A DNA stretch of 29,652 nucleotides, from the NCBI GenBank assembly GCA_026991005.1, contig JALXCH010000482.1, positions 1 to 29,652 of the forward strand, written 5' to 3'. Every line of letters begins with the position of its first letter. Positions within the stretch are counted from its first letter, which is position 1. Of the stretch, positions 22,854-29,652 are shown piece by piece. Origin of the DNA: Calditrichia bacterium (GTDB lineage Bacteria; Calditrichota; Calditrichia; RBG-13-44-9). The notes beneath the pieces are model-generated. The model was not told where the DNA came from, searched no databases, and saw only the letters and a program-made list of their open reading frames with translations. The position numbers and the translations under genes were made by a program.

Positions 22854-25800
22854 TTATTCTGATGTTTTCCCTCCCAGGAGTCTTTTCAATACCTCGCTTA
22901 ATTCCTTCACGGTAAAAGGTTTGCGGACGCAGCCGGAGAATCCGTATTCGGCATATTGGGAAATAATAGGATCGCTGGAATAGCCGCTGGCGACGATTGC
23001 TTTCACCTCGGGGTCGTATTTTTTAAATTCCTGGATAGCTACTTTGCCTCCCATGCCACCCGGGATGGTCAAATCCATAATCACCACATCAAAAGCTTTT
23101 CCTTCCTCTTTCGCCTGGCGGTATTTTTCCAGTGCTTCCACACCATCGCTGGCAACATCCACTTCGTAACCCAGTTCGGTTAGAATTTCGGAGGCTACCT
23201 CTTGCACCATTTCTTCATCATCCATAATCAGGATGCGTCCGGTGCCTTTGTACACAGACTGTTCTTTTTTCTTGCGGGTGGCTTTCTGGTCGCGGGCGGC
23301 AGGCAGGTAGATGTAGAAGGTGCTTCCTTTTCCCGGAGCCGATTCCACAGTAATCAAACCGTTATGCCGTTTTACAATGGAATAGGCAGTGGCTAACCCC
23401 AGTCCATTTCCCTGCTTTTTGGTGGTGAAATAGGGATCAAAAATCTTATCCAGGTGTTCTTCAGGGATGCCGACTCCCTGGTCTTTCACCATAATTTTTA
23501 CATATTTTCCCGGCGGTAAAGGAATGCCGCTTTTTCGGTTAATTTCCATATTTTCCGCTTTAACCTGAATGGTTCCACCGTTGGGCATGGCTTGCTGAGC
23601 ATTGATTATTAGATTTTGAATGACCTGGCTAATTTGTCCGGTATCCACTTCCACATTCCAGAGGTTTTCGGGAAGCTCCAGTTCGCAAGAAATCGCAGAG
23701 CCAGAAAGGGTAAAGCTAACGGAATCTCGTATAATATCATCAATGGAGGTGGTTTCCTTTACGGGTGCACCGCCTTTGGAGAAGGTAAGCAACTGCTGGG
23801 TGAGGTCTTTGGCACGTATGGTGGCTTTTTCGGCTTCCTCCAGGCGTTTGTGAACTTTGGGATTGTTGCGAGTAAGCAACCGTGCCAGAGAAATATTGCC
23901 CAGCACCGCGGTCAAAATGTTGTTGAAATCGTGGGCAATGCCTCCGGCCAGGATTCCAATGGATTCCAGTTTCTGGGCTTTCAGGCGTTCCTGTTCCAGT
24001 TGTTTTCGTTCGGTAATATCCCGCAATACCAGCACTACACCAATAATGTTACTTTCTTTGTCCCGGATGGGAGCGCCGTTGTGGGCAACAATGCGTTCTG
24101 TACCTTCCCGGGAAATCAGGAGGGCTTCCTCGGAGAGACGAATCACCTGCCCGGCTTCCATCACTTTTTTCACCGGATTTTCCGTTGTGCCGGTTGGGGA
24201 GGCGAACTGGAACACCTGCTCGAACGGTTTGCCGATGGCTTCTTCCTGGAACCAGCCGGTTAATTTTTCCGCTACCGGATTCATCAATACAATTTTCCCT
24301 TCCGTATCGGTCGTAACCACTGCATCCCCAATGGAGCGCAGGGTTACTGCCAGCCGTTCTTTTTCTTCCTGAATCATCTCTTCATATTTTTTTCGCTCGG
24401 TAATATCCCGGGCAATGGCCAGCGCCACCTCTTTTCCAAAATAATGAGAGCGAGTCAGTATCACCTCTTTTGGGAATATTTCCCCGTTTTTGCGCATTCC
24501 CCACCATTCAAATTTCTGTGGTTTGCCTTTAAATGCTTCTTCCAGTAACTTAATGGTTTTCTCCAGATCCACCATGCCAGGTGCAGCCAGTACCGCTGGT
24601 GTTTTCCCAATAAAGAAACTCTTGGGATATCCGTACATCTTTACCGCGCCTTCATTGACGTCCAGAAAACGTCCGTCTCTATCCTGTACGTAAATGGCTT
24701 CGGGAATGCTATTAAATAGTTCCCGATAGCTTTCCATGGACTCTTTCAGAAATTGCTCGTCCTGTTTTCGTTCCTCAATACTCAGGAAGTGAAACAGAAA
24801 CTGTTTGGGACTTTTTTGAGCATCGGTGACCACAGAGCAAACCATTTCAGCGTGGAAAGGATCTCCTTTTTGGGGAATAATCACGATTTCTCCTTTCCAT
24901 TCCTGTTTTTCCATGAGATAGGGAAAAATTTCCTTTTCCAGAATCTGCTGCCCTTTTTCGTCCAGAAAATCCGCAATGTTTTTATGGAGGTGGTCTCGCT
25001 CGCAGTGCATGCAACAATAAATTAAAAAGCCTTGGTTAACGTAAGTAATATTCCCGTTTAAATCGGTGAGCACCATTGCCACCGGGGTTGTTTCCACCGC
25101 ACGGGTGAGTTGCTGTAAATTCTCTTCCATCTTTCGCCGTTCTGTGAGGTCGAAGGCTGTAACCAGTAGTGCTGTTTCCCCTTCGTACGTAATTGATCGA
25201 GCAGTGGCGGAAATGTAGCGCTCTTTGCCGGATTTGGTAATGATGCGTATTTCCATATGATGCCATTCCTGGGGCTTCTTCCGGGAGTTCTCCTCAACTT
25301 CTTCAATAATATGAAAGTCTTCCGGATGAACCAGCTCTTCTATCTTTAAATTTAAGAATTCTGCCAGAGAGTATTCGGTCAGTTTTTCTGAAGCAGGATT
25401 AGCATATTTAAATTTGCCATTTTGAATAATAACAATAGCTGAACTGGTGGTTTCAGTGAATATCCGAAATTTGGTTTCGCTCTCCAGTAAAGCATCATAC
25501 GCTTTTTCCAGCTTTTCTTTCTGAAGCACAATCTCCCGGGTACTTTCTTCGATGCGTTTTTTTAGCTCCTCCCTCTGGCGAGCAATGCGAGCAATTCGAA
25601 GGTGGTGGATTGAAATAAAACCCAGCGCCACGGTCAATATACTCAATAAAATAAACCACCATTGTTTCCAGTAGGGTGTTTGGATGCGAAAGCTGTAGGT
25701 AGCAGCCCTGGTACTCCATACCCCATCGCTGTTGCGAGCTTTTACTTTAAAGGTGTAACTGCCAGGAGGTAAGTTGGAATAGGTGGCATGATCTTCGCTG

Positions 25801-27965
25801 GTAGGGGGCGACCAACCCTGATCAAAACCTTCCAGCATGTAAGTGTACCGAACCCCTCCAGGATTGGCCAGCGAAATTCCGGTGAAATAGAAAGTCAAAT
25901 AATTTTTATTCCAGGCAAATTTGGCATGCGACTTTAGAGGAATTTCGTTCCAAAATAAGCGGACTTTAGTAAGGTGAATGAGAGGTGGGGTTTTATTAAC
26001 GGCGATGCGGGAGGGATTGTATTTTATCGCTCCCCCAATGGTTCCAAACCAGAGGTTTCCATCCCTATCCAGCATACAGGCATCCTGGTTCGCTTCGGAA
26101 ATGGGAAATCCTTCTTTATTCCCCAAACGTTTTACTGAAGAATCTGAGGGGGAGAACATTAAAATACCCTGTACACTGCCCATCCAGATACGGTTTTTAG
26201 GTCCTACCAGAACCGAGTAAGGGTGTTTGTTGTGAAGAGCGGGAATTTGAGAAAAATCGTGAACTGTTTCAGAGGAAATCCGGAGTAATTTACCGTTCAT
26301 CGTTGCAATCCACAAATTCCCATCATGATCTTCATCAATGCTAATCGCATTTATCGGTTCGGGGTAATCTGGGGAATGGTATCCCTGAAAATGCTGTCCA
26401 TCATAGTAAACAAGCCCGTTTTGTTCCGTAGCAATCCAGATTCTCCCGTTACGGGTACAAAAAATTTTCGAAATAGCATTACCAGGAAGTCCGTCCTTCC
26501 GTGTCAGGTGTTCCACCTGGCCGGTTTCTAAATCGTAGCGAATTATCCCTTTACTCATTGTGCCCAGCCACAGGTGGTGGGTAGAATCCTCGGCTATGTT
26601 AGCCACTTCTTCCCAGGGAATCGATTTTTGATTATGGAAGATTCGGTGCTTTTGGGTTTGGGGATCTATCATGATTACCCCATTGCCTAATGAGCTGAAC
26701 CAGATGCGCCCCCGATAATCCCGAATCATTCCAAATACATCTACGATGGGAATGTTACCAATGGAGTTTAAGATTTTAATTGATTGATTTACAGGAGCAT
26801 CGGTTGTTTTCTGGTTTAGGATGGCAATCCCTTTCTCAGTCCCGATCCAGATATTGCCGTTGCGGTCTTGAGCGAAACTCCATACAAAATTGTCGGGCAA
26901 ACCTTCGGCTTCGGTGTAAAGCTCCAGATGGCGATCCCGAAACATGCAGATTCCACCACCATCGGTACCGAACCAGTAATTACCTTCCCGATCCTGGAAT
27001 ATGGTGGTTACATTATCCCGGCTTAACCCATTGCGGGAAGTAATTCGTGGAAAAACCAGTTCTTTACGCTTTAATGTTTGAGGATGTAAAAGGCAAACTC
27101 CTTGCTTGTAGCTGCCAATCCAGATAATGCCCCTTGAATCCACATACAAATTAAAAACAATGCTAAAGGGTAAACCATCTTTAGGGGTAAATGTACGAAT
27201 GGGTTGAGAAACCGGATGTGTTTTGTCGGGAACAATCAGGGAGATTCCTTCCTTGGTACCGCACCAGATGTTTCCTGAAGAATCCATCACCACTGTAAAA
27301 ATCCGTAGGTCAGGAAGTCCGTCACGAGTAGTAATGGTGTCGCAATCTTCAGGCTGAAAGGGAGAAGTGGCTTTACAAACCAGAAGCCCTCTGTTGGTGG
27401 CAAACCAAAGTCGCCCGAATTTATCTTCCTGTATCTGAAAAACTCGATCACCGGGTAATCCATTTCTAGTAGTATAGTGATTGAAATGGTTTCCATCCCA
27501 GCGGAAAACCCCCAGGCCATAGGTAGCAAACCAGAATGCTCCGGTGTGATCCTGATAAATCGATTTAACAGCAATACCCGAGCTTTCTGCGCTATCCGAG
27601 AGGACCAAAAGTGTATCCAGCTGGGAAATCGCTGGATCGAAGCGGCCTACCTGGAGATTATTAAAACCAAACCAGAGATATCCCTGGCGATCAACTAGAC
27701 CAGAGGCGATGAAATTATCCGGAAGCCCTTCTTCTGTAGTAAAATTTTTGAAAGAGTGTCCATCAAATCGGGATAATCCGTCAACAGTACCAATCCAGAG
27801 GTAACCTTGAAAATCCTGAAGAATGGTTTGCACCTGAGATTGTACCAATCCATCTGGCACGTTGTACACGCGAATATTTAAACGTTGTGCCAGGAGGGGT
27901 GAGGCGATGTTCAATAAAAAAAAGAAAAATATGTAAATATGTATCAAACGCCTGGTGAATGTCAT
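22854..27965 (-). CDS. Double-propeller hybrid histidine kinase (Reg_prop/Y_Y_Y, four PAS, HisKA-HATPase, REC)
   Basis: 1703 residues. Signal/anchor at 1-26. Periplasmic part: about 14 Reg_prop blade motifs (for example GYLWIGTVDGLSRFDG, GNIWIGTEKGIAIL, GNLWFGTIGGAIKYNP), enough for two seven-bladed propellers, then a Y_Y_Y domain (about 680-765). One helix at about 768-790 and a coiled coil follow. In the cytoplasm there are four PAS modules (about 835-955, 960-1080, 1085-1205, 1205-1325), two ending in ITERK. HisKA has phospho-His H1345 in GGIAHDFNN; the ATPase N box is NLIINAQQAMPNGG, with DQGVGIPEE and GNGLGLATAYSIV. The C-terminal REC has acceptor D1631 in IMDLTIPGG and a late Lys in VRKPF. 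Unlike classical HTCS proteins it has no AraC output, so phosphate must pass to another protein. No obvious partner gene adjoins it. The ligand is unknown. Confidence 0.93.
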   Translation of the reverse strand: MTFTRRLIHIYIFFFFLLNIASPLLAQRLNIRVYNVPDGLVQSQVQTILQDFQGYLWIGTVDGLSRFDGHSFKNFTTEEGLPDNFIASGLVDRQGYLWFGFNNLQVGRFDPAISQLDTLLVLSDSAESSGIAVKSIYQDHTGAFWFATYGLGVFRWDGNHFNHYTTRNGLPGDRVFQIQEDKFGRLWFATNRGLLVCKATSPFQPEDCDTITTRDGLPDLRIFTVVMDSSGNIWCGTKEGISLIVPDKTHPVSQPIRTFTPKDGLPFSIVFNLYVDSRGIIWIGSYKQGVCLLHPQTLKRKELVFPRITSRNGLSRDNVTTIFQDREGNYWFGTDGGGICMFRDRHLELYTEAEGLPDNFVWSFAQDRNGNIWIGTEKGIAILNQKTTDAPVNQSIKILNSIGNIPIVDVFGMIRDYRGRIWFSSLGNGVIMIDPQTQKHRIFHNQKSIPWEEVANIAEDSTHHLWLGTMSKGIIRYDLETGQVEHLTRKDGLPGNAISKIFCTRNGRIWIATEQNGLVYYDGQHFQGYHSPDYPEPINAISIDEDHDGNLWIATMNGKLLRISSETVHDFSQIPALHNKHPYSVLVGPKNRIWMGSVQGILMFSPSDSSVKRLGNKEGFPISEANQDACMLDRDGNLWFGTIGGAIKYNPSRIAVNKTPPLIHLTKVRLFWNEIPLKSHAKFAWNKNYLTFYFTGISLANPGGVRYTYMLEGFDQGWSPPTSEDHATYSNLPPGSYTFKVKARNSDGVWSTRAATYSFRIQTPYWKQWWFILLSILTVALGFISIHHLRIARIARQREELKKRIEESTREIVLQKEKLEKAYDALLESETKFRIFTETTSSAIVIIQNGKFKYANPASEKLTEYSLAEFLNLKIEELVHPEDFHIIEEVEENSRKKPQEWHHMEIRIITKSGKERYISATARSITYEGETALLVTAFDLTERRKMEENLQQLTRAVETTPVAMVLTDLNGNITYVNQGFLIYCCMHCERDHLHKNIADFLDEKGQQILEKEIFPYLMEKQEWKGEIVIIPQKGDPFHAEMVCSVVTDAQKSPKQFLFHFLSIEERKQDEQFLKESMESYRELFNSIPEAIYVQDRDGRFLDVNEGAVKMYGYPKSFFIGKTPAVLAAPGMVDLEKTIKLLEEAFKGKPQKFEWWGMRKNGEIFPKEVILTRSHYFGKEVALAIARDITERKKYEEMIQEEKERLAVTLRSIGDAVVTTDTEGKIVLMNPVAEKLTGWFQEEAIGKPFEQVFQFASPTGTTENPVKKVMEAGQVIRLSEEALLISREGTERIVAHNGAPIRDKESNIIGVVLVLRDITERKQLEQERLKAQKLESIGILAGGIAHDFNNILTAVLGNISLARLLTRNNPKVHKRLEEAEKATIRAKDLTQQLLTFSKGGAPVKETTSIDDIIRDSVSFTLSGSAISCELELPENLWNVEVDTGQISQVIQNLIINAQQAMPNGGTIQVKAENMEINRKSGIPLPPGKYVKIMVKDQGVGIPEEHLDKIFDPYFTTKKQGNGLGLATAYSIVKRHNGLITVESAPGKGSTFYIYLPAARDQKATRKKKEQSVYKGTGRILIMDDEEMVQEVASEILTELGYEVDVASDGVEALEKYRQAKEEGKAFDVVIMDLTIPGGMGGKVAIQEFKKYDPEVKAIVASGYSSDPIISQYAEYGFSGCVRKPFTVKELSEVLKRLLGGKTSE

Positions 27966-27987
27966 GTCAATGAAAATCCTTTAATCC

Positions 27988-28007
27988 AAAGTCTATATTC
28001 GGACTTT
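27988..28007. promoter_or_regulatory. Inverted repeat upstream of the hybrid kinase gene
   Basis: AAAGTC (27988-27993) and GACTTT (28002-28007) flank an 8-base spacer about 23 bp before the kinase ATG. The position fits an operator or leader hairpin for the minus-strand gene. The evidence is symmetry alone. Confidence 0.35.
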
Positions 28008-28133
28008 AGCTTAAAAATTTAATCTTTTTTCAAAGAAATCAAAACCTTTCAAATTTTTCATTTCTGACTTTGTTTTAACGCACTGCTTATAAACCAAAGT
28101 TCCCGATGTAACGGAAGCCCATCTTCAATTTGA

Positions 28134-28166
28134 AGAATATTCTACGGCTGGTGGAGAATATTCTCC
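28134..28166. promoter_or_regulatory. Tandem palindromic decamers, probable operator of the efflux-type operon
   Basis: The self-complementary decamer AGAATATTCT occurs twice, at 28134-28143 and 28155-28164, with a centre-to-centre distance of 21 bp, that is two helical turns. The second copy extends to a perfect 14-bp palindrome, GGAGAATATTCTCC (28153-28166). This geometry suits two dimers of a repressor or activator bound on the same face of the helix. It lies about 170 bp before the small His/Cys protein gene and 170 bp before the kinase start on the other strand. Confidence 0.55.
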
Positions 28167-28337
28167 GAATTGTAGCTGCTGTAATGGTGTGAGATGAGCC
28201 TGATGAATTTTTAGAATGTTACTGTAATCTTTTGTTTAAGAAGAGATTATCCAGTCCGATTCGAACAATCATCTTTTCGTACTCCTTCCACAGGAATGGT
28301 ATTTGTAAAAAGAGGGGAAATGGTGAAGGAAGTAAAC

Positions 28338-28631
28338 ATGAATAAAAGAAGCTGCTGGTTGTGGATATTGTTTTTCGTGGTAGGGATAACGGGGAGTGTA
28401 CTGTTCTTTCCGGTACGTCTGCCCGGAGGCCACACCTGTGTGGGGCATCATTTTCTGAAAAATTCCTGTCCGGTTTCTCCCACCGCGATGGACCGAGATG
28501 CCATGCTCCCGGAAAATCCTGAAACTATGGTGAGCTTAACCGGGGTGTATATCTTCCCTTTTGGAGTTTTGTGGTGGATTAGCCTTGTGATTTTATTCTG
28601 GGCTTTTTCCGGATGGCGTAAATATCAATAA
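28338..28631 (+). CDS. Small two-helix membrane protein with His/Cys loop
   Basis: 97 residues from ATG 28338, chosen because GAAGGAAG lies about 6 bases before it and the hydrophobic N terminus starts right after; longer starts at 28320 and 28296 are possible. One helix at about 7-24 and a second at about 69-90 enclose a 45-residue loop with H32, C34, H37, H38, C44 and several Met, a pattern that could bind a soft metal such as copper. It lies 21 bp upstream of a TolC-family gene with a strong ribosome site, so both are likely in one transcript. I do not recognise the family; a metal-handling accessory role is inferred from the residues and the neighbour. Confidence 0.65.
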   Translation: MNKRSCWLWILFFVVGITGSVLFFPVRLPGGHTCVGHHFLKNSCPVSPTAMDRDAMLPENPETMVSLTGVYIFPFGVLWWISLVILFWAFSGWRKYQ

Positions 28632-28652
28632 AGTAAGAAGTAAAGGAGGCGT

Positions 28653-29652
28653 ATGCGGATTACATTGGCTGGATTGTTCCTTTTCCTGCTGCTGGGGAAG
28701 GTGGTTTGGGCGCAAACGGAAAAATCACCTGTGGCCATGGAAGCACTGGTGCGGGAGGCACTGGAGAGAAACCCGGATTTGCAGGCAGCTTATCGAGGTT
28801 GGCAGGCCAGCGAAGCCATCATCCCGGCAGAGGGTAGTTTGCCGGATCCCGTTCTGGGGTTCAACCTGTTAAACCTCCCGGTGAATAGTTTTGCCTTTAA
28901 TCAGGAGCCCATGACGGGTAAACAAATTACCTTGATGCAAAAGATTCCCTTCCCGGGAAAATTGGGGTTAAAGACGGATATTGCCCGGGTGCAAAGCCAG
29001 ATGAATGAAGCTTCTTTCCGGGAAGCACAAAATCGGCTGGTGTATCAGGTAAAACAGCTCTACTACGAGCTATTTTATCTGGATCGGGCGCTGGAGGTCA
29101 TTGAAAACAATCGGGAATTGTTGAATCAGTTTCGTAAGCTGGCCGAAACAAAATACAGTGTGGGTTCCGGCCTTCAGCAGGATGTTCTGAAAATTCAGGT
29201 GGAGCTCCTGAAACTGGAGGAGAAGTTCATTTCCCTCTCCCAAAAACGGAATGCGTTAAATCTTCGCTTAAATGCTTTGCTTAACCGTTCTAATCAAATA
29301 AAAACAGTGCCTTTTCCCCGGCTTCCCGTTCCAGAGTTTACTGTGGAGGCGGATTCTTTACTGGCCATTGCCCGGGAACACCGGCCCTTGCTCCGCGCCT
29401 GGGAACTGGCTACCCGGAAAAGTGAAAAACAGGTTGCACTGGCCAAGAAAAATTATTTCCCGGATTTCACCATTGGGGTGGCTTATACCCAGAGGGAACG
29501 GTTAACCAACGGGTATGGCGGGGTGGATTTTTTCTCTGCCACCTTCAATATAAACATTCCCCTCTATTTCTGGCGGAAACAACGGAAACAGGTGGAACAG
29601 CAATCCTTTCGTATCGAGCAAAATCAGTGGAAATATCGGGATGTGCTGAAGC
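28653..29652 (+). CDS. TolC/CusC-family outer-membrane efflux protein (3' end outside window)
   Basis: 333 codons are open to the window end. A signal peptide (about 1-21, ending VVWAQ) is followed by the long helices of the outer-membrane efflux protein family: ALERNPDLQAAYRGWQASEA, the turn SLPDPVLGFNLLNLP, the strand-helix junction QITLMQKIPFPGKLGLK, and YQVKQLYYELFYLDRALEVI. The LPDPxLGF and QKIPFPGKL forms are those of heavy-metal RND outer-membrane factors (CzcC/CusC-like) in FCB bacteria. It would form the trans-periplasmic exit duct of a tripartite pump; the adaptor and RND pump would be expected just past the window. AAAGGAGG lies 3 bases before the ATG at 28653. The His/Cys membrane protein precedes it by 21 bp. 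Confidence 0.88.
   Translation, partial: MRITLAGLFLFLLLGKVVWAQTEKSPVAMEALVREALERNPDLQAAYRGWQASEAIIPAEGSLPDPVLGFNLLNLPVNSFAFNQEPMTGKQITLMQKIPFPGKLGLKTDIARVQSQMNEASFREAQNRLVYQVKQLYYELFYLDRALEVIENNRELLNQFRKLAETKYSVGSGLQQDVLKIQVELLKLEEKFISLSQKRNALNLRLNALLNRSNQIKTVPFPRLPVPEFTVEADSLLAIAREHRPLLRAWELATRKSEKQVALAKKNYFPDFTIGVAYTQRERLTNGYGGVDFFSATFNINIPLYFWRKQRKQVEQQSFRIEQNQWKYRDVLK

Larger units (their letters stand above)
27966..28337. other. Intergenic region between divergent kinase and efflux-type operon
   Basis: 372 bp holding the divergent promoters of the hybrid kinase (minus) and of the small membrane protein/TolC-family unit (plus). It contains the inverted repeat at 27988-28007 and the paired palindromes at 28134-28166. 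I could not choose clear -35/-10 elements, and no gene is visible. Confidence 0.4.

Noticed and set aside
28190..28250. Bacteroidota-type -7 motif (TAnnTTTG) upstream of the small membrane protein
   Set aside because: The closest match (TAATCTTTTG) has the wrong spacing and the -33 element is not visible.

Overview
The window looks like chromosomal DNA of a Gram-negative bacterium of the FCB (Fibrobacterota-Chlorobiota-Bacteroidota) type, perhaps near Calditrichota. The pointers are a secreted C25 (gingipain-like) peptidase ending in a type IX secretion (T9SS) type A sorting domain, a periplasmic double-propeller (Reg_prop/Y_Y_Y) hybrid histidine kinase, PorV-like and YaiO-like outer-membrane barrels, a Haem_bd-type CxxCH protein and a TolC-family protein. 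The phylum is inferred from gene content only. I see no rRNA, tRNA, CRISPR array, integrase or transposase.

Layout. (1) 1-1508, plus strand: the end of ftsE and all of ftsX, the ABC-type divisome regulator. (2) 1582-5754, minus strand: a tight group of a large beta-rich lipoprotein, a PorV-like outer-membrane barrel and a GH16-like secreted glycosidase, preceded by 369 bp of non-coding DNA. (3) 6124-9963, minus strand: the T9SS-exported C25 peptidase with a strong hairpin terminator at its end. (4) 10046-10864, minus strand: an Est30/monoacylglycerol-lipase-like esterase. (5) 11303-17096, plus strand: a compact five-gene unit of response regulator with an extra N-terminal module, membrane-anchored HEAT-repeat protein, processive-type GT2 glycosyltransferase, unrecognised single-pass membrane protein, and TPR plus YaiO-like outer-membrane barrel. 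It reads as an exopolysaccharide synthesis and export system with its own receiver protein. (6) 17189-19489, plus strand: an unusual fusion of three phosphatase-like (DSP) repeats, of which only the first keeps the HCx5R loop, to a phytol/dolichol-kinase-type membrane domain. (7) 19496-19969 minus: Haem_bd protein; 20349-20714 plus: DUF4870-like membrane protein; 20813-22735 plus: exported M1 aminopeptidase. (8) 22854-27965, minus strand: a 1703-residue hybrid sensor kinase. (9) 28338-29652, plus strand: a small His/Cys-containing membrane protein and a TolC/CusC-like outer-membrane efflux protein cut by the window end, preceded by two palindromic decamers 21 bp apart that look like an operator.

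The most unusual items are the phosphatase-lipid kinase fusion (17189-19489) and the receiver/HEAT/GT2/membrane protein/YaiO operon next to it (11303-17096). Together they may form a surface-polymer pathway, including handling of a lipid carrier or lipid phosphate, but that link is inference from position only.
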